Of a stretch of 64,000 nt of DNA, positions 53,404 through 61,277 are shown one piece after another. This DNA is from Pelagibius marinus (GTDB lineage: Bacteria > Pseudomonadota > Alphaproteobacteria > Kiloniellales > Kiloniellaceae), in the NCBI RefSeq assembly GCF_014925385.1, contig NZ_JACSDK010000010.1:372001-436000 (forward strand), written 5' to 3'. Every line of letters starts with the position of its first letter. Position 1 is the stretch's first letter. Below the pieces are notes generated by a model that made no database searches, was not told the origin of the DNA, and worked only from the letters and a program-made list of their open reading frames with translations. The translations under genes were made by a program, and so were the position numbers.

Positions 53404-54378
53404 GTGAGCAAAGCGAGTATTGGAGAGGGCGCGCGCAAGCGTTGCTACCTGATTGCTCCCGCAAAATCGGGGGCGGGGCAAGTTGCCACGTTTCTGGCCG
53501 AACTCGGGCTAGAGGTAACCCGCGCAGTAGAGGGCCCCACCAACAAAACAATCTCGGACGAGTTGCTGCGTCACCTCGCCGAGGTGGACTTTGTGATTGC
53601 AATTATGCCGCCCGTCCAATCGGCAGGCGTTCTGTTCGAGCTTGGTATGGCATATGCCCTCCGAAAGCCGGCACTTGTCCTCGGCATCGGCGAGCAGGAA
53701 CCAAACTTGTCGGGGGTTCTGCGTTTCCGAGGCGTTGAGTTTATCCGGTTGCCCGATCTCCGACACCTTGATGAGGTAAAAGGGGACGTTGACCGATTCG
53801 CCCGCATATCCACCTCTCTTAGGCCAACGGAGAGCGGTCAACCGGGCAAACCAACAGCTCCGCCAGTCGGAGACTTTGGATGGGCGAGGAAGAGGCTTCA
53901 GGCGTTGCGGTCCACTACGGGCCCTAGGCGAGGGTTCAGGTTTGAAGAGCTAGTGGCGGAGATTTTTCGCCGCGCGGACGGTGACGTCGAGTTTGCGGGC
54001 GAGAAGGCGGCCGCTGTCAAAGAGTATGAATCCGACCTTATCGTTTGGCTAAACGATCTCGCTTTTGAGGTGGGCGGGCCGATCATTGTCGAGTGCAAGG
54101 TCTATCGCGGCGGAACTGGAAGCGTCGTGAAGAATCTTGAACATGCGATACAACGACTCGATCGCTTGGTCGGGCGCACCAATTCTGGAATTGCGCTCGT
54201 CGTGTATGATCACGATCGACGGCGCACACCGCCCTCACTGAACGAAACGCCGCGAGTTCTTGCCTATGCGGCAGAATCGCTTATCGACAATCTCGAGAAG
54301 GGCACATTGGTTGCGGATGTCGCCAAACGGCGACGCCTCGCTGCTTTTAGGACTGGGGCAAGCGATGACAGCACTTGA
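53404..54378 (+). CDS. TIR/deoxyribosyltransferase-like sensor fused to a PD-(D/E)xK nuclease
   Basis: A 324-residue two-domain protein. Residues 12-140 look like a nucleoside-deoxyribosyltransferase or TIR-like domain: RCYLIAPAKSG, then VDFVIAIMPPVQSAGVLFELGMAYAL, with Glu79 in the position of the catalytic glutamate of those folds. Residues 170-290 are a nuclease domain: FRFEELVAEIFRR, Asp211, and Glu230-Cys-Lys232 in IIVECKVY. Such pairings occur in anti-phage proteins, where one domain senses or makes a nucleotide signal. It overlaps the next nuclease gene by 14 bp. The annotated start GTG is supported by GGAGAGAAG. Confidence 0.75.
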   Translation: MSKASIGEGARKRCYLIAPAKSGAGQVATFLAELGLEVTRAVEGPTNKTISDELLRHLAEVDFVIAIMPPVQSAGVLFELGMAYALRKPALVLGIGEQEPNLSGVLRFRGVEFIRLPDLRHLDEVKGDVDRFARISTSLRPTESGQPGKPTAPPVGDFGWARKRLQALRSTTGPRRGFRFEELVAEIFRRADGDVEFAGEKAAAVKEYESDLIVWLNDLAFEVGGPIIVECKVYRGGTGSVVKNLEHAIQRLDRLVGRTNSGIALVVYDHDRRRTPPSLNETPRVLAYAAESLIDNLEKGTLVADVAKRRRLAAFRTGASDDST

Positions 54379-54973
54379 CCCATCTCACATTGCCGCTGAA
54401 ATTGAAGCTATACGGGCGGAGACCAACAATTCCAGCGGCAAGGGTAAGCGGTTGGAAGCACTGATTGCTACTATCTTCCGCGCCGTGCCTGGACTGTCCC
54501 TTGAAGATCAGGACATCACAAGCAACTATCGCACACAAGAAATCGATCTCTATTTCATGAATGAGCGTCCGCTCGATGGTCTGCACTTCCTTGACTGTCC
54601 CCTGATCGTCGAGTGTAAAGGTTGGTCGTGTGCGGTGGATGGTCGCGAACTGCGCTATTTCGCCACCACCTTGAAAGATAAAGGACGTCGAAGCGGGGTT
54701 TTCGTTGCACTTGAGGGAATCACGGGCAACGCCGATGACCGGACGGCAGGCTTTTTTCACGTTACGACCGCGATGGCGGAGGGTCAGACCGTGCTCATCG
54801 TGACAGGGGAAGATCTTCTCGGTATTGCCTCGGGCGACGACCTTGTGAAGCTACTTAAGCGCCGCTTGATGGATCAGGTAAAATCGCAGGTTTCGGCAGG
54901 TGTCGGTGGTACGAGCGTCAAGCAGCGTAAAGCGGAACGGGCTGCAGAAAGGAAGAACGTCGGCGGTTCCTAA
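54365..54973 (+). CDS. PD-(D/E)xK restriction-endonuclease-like protein
   Basis: A 202-residue protein with a single nuclease domain: GKGKRLEALIATIFRAVPG, Asp61 in QEIDLYF and Glu83-Cys-Lys85 in LIVECKGW, then LRYFATTLKDKG. The C-terminal 35 residues are basic. I chose the ATG at 54365 inside the end of the previous gene because the long upstream extension is that gene's shadow. Translational coupling suggests the two nuclease proteins work together. Confidence 0.75.
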   Translation: MTALDPSHIAAEIEAIRAETNNSSGKGKRLEALIATIFRAVPGLSLEDQDITSNYRTQEIDLYFMNERPLDGLHFLDCPLIVECKGWSCAVDGRELRYFATTLKDKGRRSGVFVALEGITGNADDRTAGFFHVTTAMAEGQTVLIVTGEDLLGIASGDDLVKLLKRRLMDQVKSQVSAGVGGTSVKQRKAERAAERKNVGGS

Positions 54974-55001
54974 TTGGGATACAAATACCGAGAAATATGG
55001 C

Positions 55002-56465
55002 TCAGTCAAAAAAGAAGTCGCGGCGTTGCGTTCTTGAGAAGTTATCGTGCTCAGCCTCACGCTTCCAAGCATTAAGCTCGACAAACCATCCAAGTTGCAT
55101 GCCACTTCTGTTCAAGGTCTCTGCAAGCTCCCTCTCTCGCAGCTCGGTAAGCATTCCACATCGGGTGCCTCCGCTACTTGCGTAAAGCGGCGTCCAGCGG
55201 TCGTGCCATACACGCCAGTGCCCAATCACACGGTCATCGGTCCTTATCTGGATTGAGCCATCTACCACTGCGATTTGTTGTTGATCGAAGTACGGCGCCG
55301 GGAACGATACTCCTATCTGAAAATAGTCATTGTGCCAGAACCCGCTCGGTAGCGGATAGATATCTAGGCAAAGCGGTGCCGCTGCCCCAGCGATGCCCCG
55401 CGAAGTATATGTGGCGATGTCCTCCCTGGCGACCTTGCCAGAGAACGTGACACGATCTGCGAGTTCCCAGGGAAGAGCTCTGAGCAGGGTGGTGTGCTGC
55501 CCGGTAAGGTCGGGGATGAAATCGGGGCTAGCGAGGATTGCCGATATCGTTAATTCGCCAAACTCTGTGATGTCCGCGGAGATTGGAATCTTCAAGTTAA
55601 TCGGACGCATGCTCGGACAATTGATCGCAGTAGCGACCATTCTCCGGACGAGTGGCTCCAACGGCACGCCAGGCACGCAGCATTTCTCAGGCAGATCATT
55701 AAGCCAGGTCGGTCGATCGATAGGATCCACATTGAGAAGTCCGCGGTTGGCGGGAAGTGTGTACATTGAAGTAAAGGCAGCCTTTGAGGCTGGCATGTCC
55801 CAGCAATCAACCGCACAGGCGAGTGTCCTTAGGAAGGCCGAGCTAAAGACGTCGGCTTGGGCTTGGCTAAATTGCCCGTGAATTCCTGATTGACTAAGAA
55901 TCGCGTCCACAAAATAGTAGGGATAGCCCGATTTCGGTGTACCGGTCTTCTCTGTTAGCTGTTGCCATTCAAAAGCCCATTGCCGCTCGAATGGGAATCC
56001 ACTCGTCTTCTCAAGCATAGCAAGTTGATTGCTAAGGATAGGAGGGACATGCGCAGATTTATGATCGTGAAAATACTGAGTTGCTTCAAATGAGGGAGGG
56101 GCTTCGCCCGAGTGACATCTTTCCCACCCGCCCATCGCATTTCCCCAGCCGTATACAAACTGCAGAAGCAACTCTGAAAGGAGAGAAGGCCGCGAGATAT
56201 GGCCTCCAATCTCTCGAAATGTGGGTAGGCCGCGTTCTGGCGTACATAGCAAGACGCTCAGAGCGGAGGTGACCTGGCTTTCGAGCTGGCGGCTCGAAAG
56301 CCAATCCAGGAAGATGCCGCGCGCCTTCTTCGAGTGAGTATTTGATGCAAGCAGAGCCCCATACTCACGGGCAGCGCGCCACCGAACCAAGCGAACCGGC
56401 CAGTTGAGACGCTCGATCAACATCCTTAGCGTGGATTCGGAGGAATCTACTGAAACCATGGGCAC
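55002..56465 (-). CDS. Uncharacterised partner protein of the STAND ATPase
   Basis: A 487-residue protein with no family I recognise. Residues 1-250 are helical (MLIERLNWPVRLVRWRAAREYGALL; HEAT-like style), and the remainder is richer in beta pattern (ATYTSRGIAGAAAPLCLDIYPL). No membrane segment, signal peptide or catalytic motif is seen. Its start overlaps the end of the 4.4 kb STAND gene by 19 bp, so the two are translated together and probably form one defence module. It ends 28 bp from the convergent nuclease gene. Confidence 0.72.
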   Translation of the reverse strand: MPMVSVDSSESTLRMLIERLNWPVRLVRWRAAREYGALLASNTHSKKARGIFLDWLSSRQLESQVTSALSVLLCTPERGLPTFREIGGHISRPSLLSELLLQFVYGWGNAMGGWERCHSGEAPPSFEATQYFHDHKSAHVPPILSNQLAMLEKTSGFPFERQWAFEWQQLTEKTGTPKSGYPYYFVDAILSQSGIHGQFSQAQADVFSSAFLRTLACAVDCWDMPASKAAFTSMYTLPANRGLLNVDPIDRPTWLNDLPEKCCVPGVPLEPLVRRMVATAINCPSMRPINLKIPISADITEFGELTISAILASPDFIPDLTGQHTTLLRALPWELADRVTFSGKVAREDIATYTSRGIAGAAAPLCLDIYPLPSGFWHNDYFQIGVSFPAPYFDQQQIAVVDGSIQIRTDDRVIGHWRVWHDRWTPLYASSGGTRCGMLTELRERELAETLNRSGMQLGWFVELNAWKREAEHDNFSRTQRRDFFFD

Positions 56466-59400
56466 GCCGGAATCGGTTGGTCCGAGACCTCTTCGACAAC
56501 GATTCGGACGCAGCGGTCGGTAAATTTGACTGCTAATTCATTCTGACCCGCTAAGAGGAGGAAGTGCACCAGATATTTCGTTCCAATGGCGAAATCGTAC
56601 TTTCGGTCTTCCCAGTACTTTGTCCGCTTTGAGGTATCCTGGATAAAGTCGGCCCACTTATCGATGTAGTGAGTGGCCGCCCAACCAAGGCGACGCAGAT
56701 TGTCCTCGCTAGAAGACCAATAGCTTTGCCAGCCCCGGTGATGAATTTGAGCCATTACAAGCCATCGATAAGCGGCCTGCTTGCCCTCGACTTCAAGGCT
56801 CACCTGGAAAACTGTATCTAGGAGGTCCTCTGCGGAGTATGGGTTCTCTTCAGAGTCGAAATAGCTACAAAGTGTCCCCAGCGCATCAGCTGCTTTTCCT
56901 TTCTCCTTCCAATAGAGCAGCCAATCTCGCAATGCTTTTCGCCGCAGCTCATACCCGAGTGTGTGATCGGATACGCTCTCTAGCAAAGTGGCGAACTCTG
57001 TCGGCCCATATCGAGTAATGTCAGGAGCGGTGCCTCCCCAAAGGAAATCGTCGTTGCTTCCATCCGACCGTGTGTCCCGGTCAGGTGGGACGCCTCCTAG
57101 GAAGCGAATCTGATCGCTTTCGAGGCGGCCAGCCACAGCATCCCCTTCCTTACGAAGTCTCGCTAGCGTGAGGATATCCACGGGCTCCACGAATGTGTGC
57201 GCCAGGGCAGCGCTTGCCGGATCGGAGAAATCCAAAAGCTTGCTAAAGGCGGATAGAGTCTCCTCTGCGTAGCGATGTTCGTCTTGCGAAATGTGATGTG
57301 CGTAGAAGTCCGGAAGCCTGGTAGGAGCAACAACAGCGAGAGTGTTGATCAATTCAGACCTTATATGATCTGTCTCGTCGCCGTCGGTGAAGTTGGTAAT
57401 CTGCTCGACTATCGGGGTCAACAATTTCAGCCAACCTAGGCCGTTGGCTGCCCCCTTTCTGTGAACATCGGCGATTGCCTCCAGGACGTCATTGAGCCAC
57501 AGATCTTTTCTCCACCCGTAACCCACCATGCAATTTGCGGCCCTGAACACCAGCTCATCGGTGCGCGCCAAACCGTAAAGCAGTGCAAACTTAGACAGTT
57601 CGGTCCAGTTGTCGGCTCGCTCATTAAACTCAGTAACGGTGTCGTTCTCAGACGCCATTGCGGCGAGAAGCGTTTGTTCTGCTGACTCGGTATCCAGGAG
57701 TGTCAACCTCTCCTGGACTTGTTCTGAGATCCATACTCTCTCATTCCAATGTTCAGAACGGCGGGCGATCTCCATCTCCTCCTTGCCGATCCGTGGCGTC
57801 CGACCGGCTGGGCTCTTTAGGCAATGAAGATCAATCGCAATATGCCGGAGCGCCTGCGTGAAGGCGTGATACTGTGTCGCTTTCGTGCTAGATGGCCGTT
57901 CGCCGATTACAGGGGGCATCTCCTCCGTCGCAAAGTACGGCGCTGAGAATGAAAGTTGTGCCCCGCCCGCGGCAACGTTTCTTGCACACTGCTCAAGAGT
58001 GTCAACCGCAGCGTCGATCCATCGTGGCTCTCCCGACGAATTAACCGGTAGTAGGGATGAAGCGGCTGTCCCGGTGAGCGCTTTAGCCAACGCGGTGAAA
58101 AACGCGTCGTGGAAGAATTTTTCTAGCGCGATGTTGCGTCCATATGAATAGTTTTCCTTGAGAAGGCTATCGGGGGCCTGCGGAATAGCCAAAGGAGGTT
58201 GTACTCCTGCCTTATGATAGTGCAGCCAGCACAACATTAATGGCGTGACCGGCGAGCGCCGCGGTCGAAAATGAGCTGCGATATTGATGCCCTCAAGTGC
58301 TGCTATTCGAACCAAGCCGTCCTGGATGCTTAATCGCCAAGGTTCTCTTGCTTTTGACCTAATGCGTCGGTGAATTTCCATTAGCTCGACGAAACGCCTT
58401 TCTCGAATTAGACAGCTTGAGAGCCTCCGAAAAAGCACATTGGGGTCGCGAAAGCCGGAAACGAACCGCAGCACCGATTCTACTTTGATTTCTGGGGCAA
58501 CGGCCAATACTTCGAAGAAATAGCCAACCAAGGCATCAAAGTCGCGACCAGGGCGATGCCGCAGGCTGATCCAGAGGTTGACCCGGCGTGCAAGTTCGTT
58601 GAGACACTCACGCCGTATCTCGAGCGCGTCGCCTGATGCGGATCTTGCAAGCGACACAATTTCTTTTTCTGTCAACGTCGGAAGGCTATCAACCATATTG
58701 ACGATCTGTTGGTCGTTGCCTGCCAAGCGGATCGCTGCTTCCTGGAATTCATCGTATCGGCTCATCTGGTATTCAGGGCCATTCATCACTCGCGTTTTCA
58801 GTGAGCGAATTTCTATTGTCCGCGAATAGTCTCTATCCGCAAATGCCTTCCGTTCTGCTTCAGCTAGAATTGCTATGATCTGTTTTGGAGGCCAGCCTCT
58901 GGACAACGAGCCGACCACCCAGGCTCTGACCGTCCCTTTCACCAGTGGTGCGTAGTCTCCATTCTTTGCCTGCATCAGCCACAGCCAACCCCATCGCCAA
59001 TACTCGGGCGCCTCCGCTCTCAACCATTCTACAATTCCAGGCAAGAGCGATTGGAACGACGCTGTGTGATCCAGCTGCTCTCTTGCAAATGCCAAGATGC
59101 TTCCGTGAAACGGGATTACGCCACTCCGTCGATATTCCAGAAGGTGATCAACTTCGTCGGGAGGGCCCGCGCAGCGACGAATGCCGAGGGGTGGCCAGTG
59201 AAAATCAGAACCAGCTATCAAATGTATGATCAGCTTTGCTGTTGGGGATAGGCGTCCCCACAGACCTTGGTAGTACCTGCGGATGTCTCCGTCTGGACAG
59301 GTAGGCAGAAGACGAATCTCGTCTGGACTGAACAAAGTCCCACGGCGAACTAAGGCCTCGAACGAGTAGATCAGGTGCAGCGGATGTCCCTGGGATATCT

Positions 59401-60814
59401 CAAAGAATGCCTCTCCGATCTCTCCCAATTGCTCCTCTGTGTTGGTTGCATGGGTGTACTCGCGTAAACGGATTCTGCCGGCAACGTTTTGCCCGCGTAT
59501 CCAGGTTTGGACGGCTCCCAAGCTCATTGGCGGGATTTCGATCCAGCTGTCCTCAATTGCGTTCTGAATCAGTCGGAAGGGCAGCTGGTTGTCTGGAACA
59601 CGCTGTGTTCCAACCACCAGGGTTACGTTTGCAGGACAAGGAAGAAGATAAGCAAACAACTGTTCCATTTGCGCGATGTTGCCTTGTTCTCGCCAAACGT
59701 GATCCAAACCATCGACCACGACAACGAACCGTTTGCCTTTCTTAGCGAAATGCGCGCCACATGCCTCAATCCATTTGCGAAGATTATTGTGTTCTTCCTC
59801 CAAGCCCGTCACCGCTTCCGGATAACGCACGATCATCTGGTCCATCAGGGAAGTGGCAATATCCGGAAATGAGAGGCGGTCGTTCGTAGTATCGTCAAGG
59901 GAAAGGAAATAGTGATGTCGGATAACTGGAATGTCGCTCTTCTGAAGCGCGTCAACCGCGTAGCTTAGGTAGGTGCTCTTCCCGCGACCAGGTGTTCCCC
60001 AAAGAATAATGGGGCGCCCGCGTTTTCTGAGAACTTGTTCGTTGAAGTTGGCGTGAAACTCGTTGCTTGGCGGGCTATAGCCGTCAGGTACAAGAAAATC
60101 CTGAGAAATCGGCTGCGCACGCCGCTTCGTAATAATCTGGACAAGATGTTGATGAGTAATCTTCCCATCGGGTTGTGGCTCTCGTTTTCGCGTTGCCCAA
60201 CGCCGTGCTTGTTCTCTGAGTGTTAGCCAGCCTTCGCTGGTTGTGTCAGTGGGAACGAGTGCGCTTCGTAGCGTATTCTCTAGATGATCGATCAGGGGTT
60301 CCGAATGGGAGAACTGGAAGTGGCGAAAGAAAGCTCTTGCGCGGTGTTCGCCGCCTAGCTCTACCTCGACCAACGGCCGGTCCGCTTCATCGATGGAATC
60401 AAAATTGATAAAGCCATCCATCAGACAGGCTTCGAAGCGTTGTGTCGGGATCCGATTGGTTCTTAAACGTGCAGAGTGAACCGGCCCAAGTTTAGAGACA
60501 GCATCAAGCGATCGAGCCCATTTCTCCAGGAGCGAAGTGCCATTCGGACGCTTTGCCAACAGCCATTGCCAGTCGAGACGGTGTTCTGTGGGATTAACTG
60601 TGAACTTAACCTGGATAAACTCGAAACTTCCGTCGGAGCGCGCGGCGACGATGTCATCAAGATACTCTGCACTTTCGTCTTCCGATTCCAGCTCTACCCA
60701 CAGATAGCGGTCTGGCTCGCGGTAGAATTTTATCAATAGGTCGATGCCGATCAGGTCCTGGTATTCGAATCCTGTTCGTATGATTCCTGCTGCTTTGAAG
60801 ATACGGCTCGCCAT
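56447..60814 (-). CDS. Cap4-type nuclease / STAND ATPase defence protein (Avs-like)
   Basis: A 1455-residue protein. Residues 10-180 resemble the Cap4/DUF4297 dsDNA nuclease: FEYQDLIGIDLL, then EYLDDIVAARSDGSFEFIQVKF, with Asp53/54 and Gln68-Val-Lys70 as the DxQxK active site. Residues 240-560 are a STAND NTPase, with Walker A GTPGRGKST (273-281) and Walker B VVVVDGLD (364-371). From about 600 to the end it is helical-repeat sequence, the usual sensor region. Such proteins (Avs family) recognise a phage protein, oligomerise and cut DNA. The gene is lower in GC than core genes and is followed by a coupled partner gene. Confidence 0.82.
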   Translation of the reverse strand: MASRIFKAAGIIRTGFEYQDLIGIDLLIKFYREPDRYLWVELESEDESAEYLDDIVAARSDGSFEFIQVKFTVNPTEHRLDWQWLLAKRPNGTSLLEKWARSLDAVSKLGPVHSARLRTNRIPTQRFEACLMDGFINFDSIDEADRPLVEVELGGEHRARAFFRHFQFSHSEPLIDHLENTLRSALVPTDTTSEGWLTLREQARRWATRKREPQPDGKITHQHLVQIITKRRAQPISQDFLVPDGYSPPSNEFHANFNEQVLRKRGRPIILWGTPGRGKSTYLSYAVDALQKSDIPVIRHHYFLSLDDTTNDRLSFPDIATSLMDQMIVRYPEAVTGLEEEHNNLRKWIEACGAHFAKKGKRFVVVVDGLDHVWREQGNIAQMEQLFAYLLPCPANVTLVVGTQRVPDNQLPFRLIQNAIEDSWIEIPPMSLGAVQTWIRGQNVAGRIRLREYTHATNTEEQLGEIGEAFFEISQGHPLHLIYSFEALVRRGTLFSPDEIRLLPTCPDGDIRRYYQGLWGRLSPTAKLIIHLIAGSDFHWPPLGIRRCAGPPDEVDHLLEYRRSGVIPFHGSILAFAREQLDHTASFQSLLPGIVEWLRAEAPEYWRWGWLWLMQAKNGDYAPLVKGTVRAWVVGSLSRGWPPKQIIAILAEAERKAFADRDYSRTIEIRSLKTRVMNGPEYQMSRYDEFQEAAIRLAGNDQQIVNMVDSLPTLTEKEIVSLARSASGDALEIRRECLNELARRVNLWISLRHRPGRDFDALVGYFFEVLAVAPEIKVESVLRFVSGFRDPNVLFRRLSSCLIRERRFVELMEIHRRIRSKAREPWRLSIQDGLVRIAALEGINIAAHFRPRRSPVTPLMLCWLHYHKAGVQPPLAIPQAPDSLLKENYSYGRNIALEKFFHDAFFTALAKALTGTAASSLLPVNSSGEPRWIDAAVDTLEQCARNVAAGGAQLSFSAPYFATEEMPPVIGERPSSTKATQYHAFTQALRHIAIDLHCLKSPAGRTPRIGKEEMEIARRSEHWNERVWISEQVQERLTLLDTESAEQTLLAAMASENDTVTEFNERADNWTELSKFALLYGLARTDELVFRAANCMVGYGWRKDLWLNDVLEAIADVHRKGAANGLGWLKLLTPIVEQITNFTDGDETDHIRSELINTLAVVAPTRLPDFYAHHISQDEHRYAEETLSAFSKLLDFSDPASAALAHTFVEPVDILTLARLRKEGDAVAGRLESDQIRFLGGVPPDRDTRSDGSNDDFLWGGTAPDITRYGPTEFATLLESVSDHTLGYELRRKALRDWLLYWKEKGKAADALGTLCSYFDSEENPYSAEDLLDTVFQVSLEVEGKQAAYRWLVMAQIHHRGWQSYWSSSEDNLRRLGWAATHYIDKWADFIQDTSKRTKYWEDRKYDFAIGTKYLVHFLLLAGQNELAVKFTDRCVRIVVEEVSDQPIPACPWFQ

Positions 60815-61277
60815 GATGCACCCCTGCTATTGTGCTCTTCCACACAATTGCATTGCAACCATCAGTTTGGTTGGCGCGTGTCCGGCATCGCCTGACCAGA
60901 CTCTTGTAAACGGAGCGCGGCGTCTCGCTACTCAGCTTCGACCCCTCGCATTTGGCATGCGCACATTGCTGGTGACCCAGCCCCCAGATCCGGGCCGTTG
61001 GTCGGTAGAGTCTGTTCGCATTACCTTCTGCTGGGGGACAGGGGCTCAAGGTCCGGCGAGTCGTTTACTCAACGCTAATCATGGGGGAGGCACTCTTCGG
61101 CGGCGATCACAGCGCAGAGGTGTTCTGGCAGCTCCGCGGGTGCTGCCGGTAAGGACTTTGAGGTACAGAGATGGGGCGCGATGGCGGCTAGGCAGGGTGA
61201 AGTAGCCCACTTCCAGATGCCGCACCTGCACACGATGGAATGAGAGGGGCACGCTCCAAGCGGCGATCCGCCTGTAA
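60815..61277. other. Divergent intergenic region, no gene called
   Basis: About 463 bases between the STAND gene (minus) and the helicase (plus). GC recovers across it, so the island may end here. Short frames occur on both strands but have no features I can support. Confidence 0.4.
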
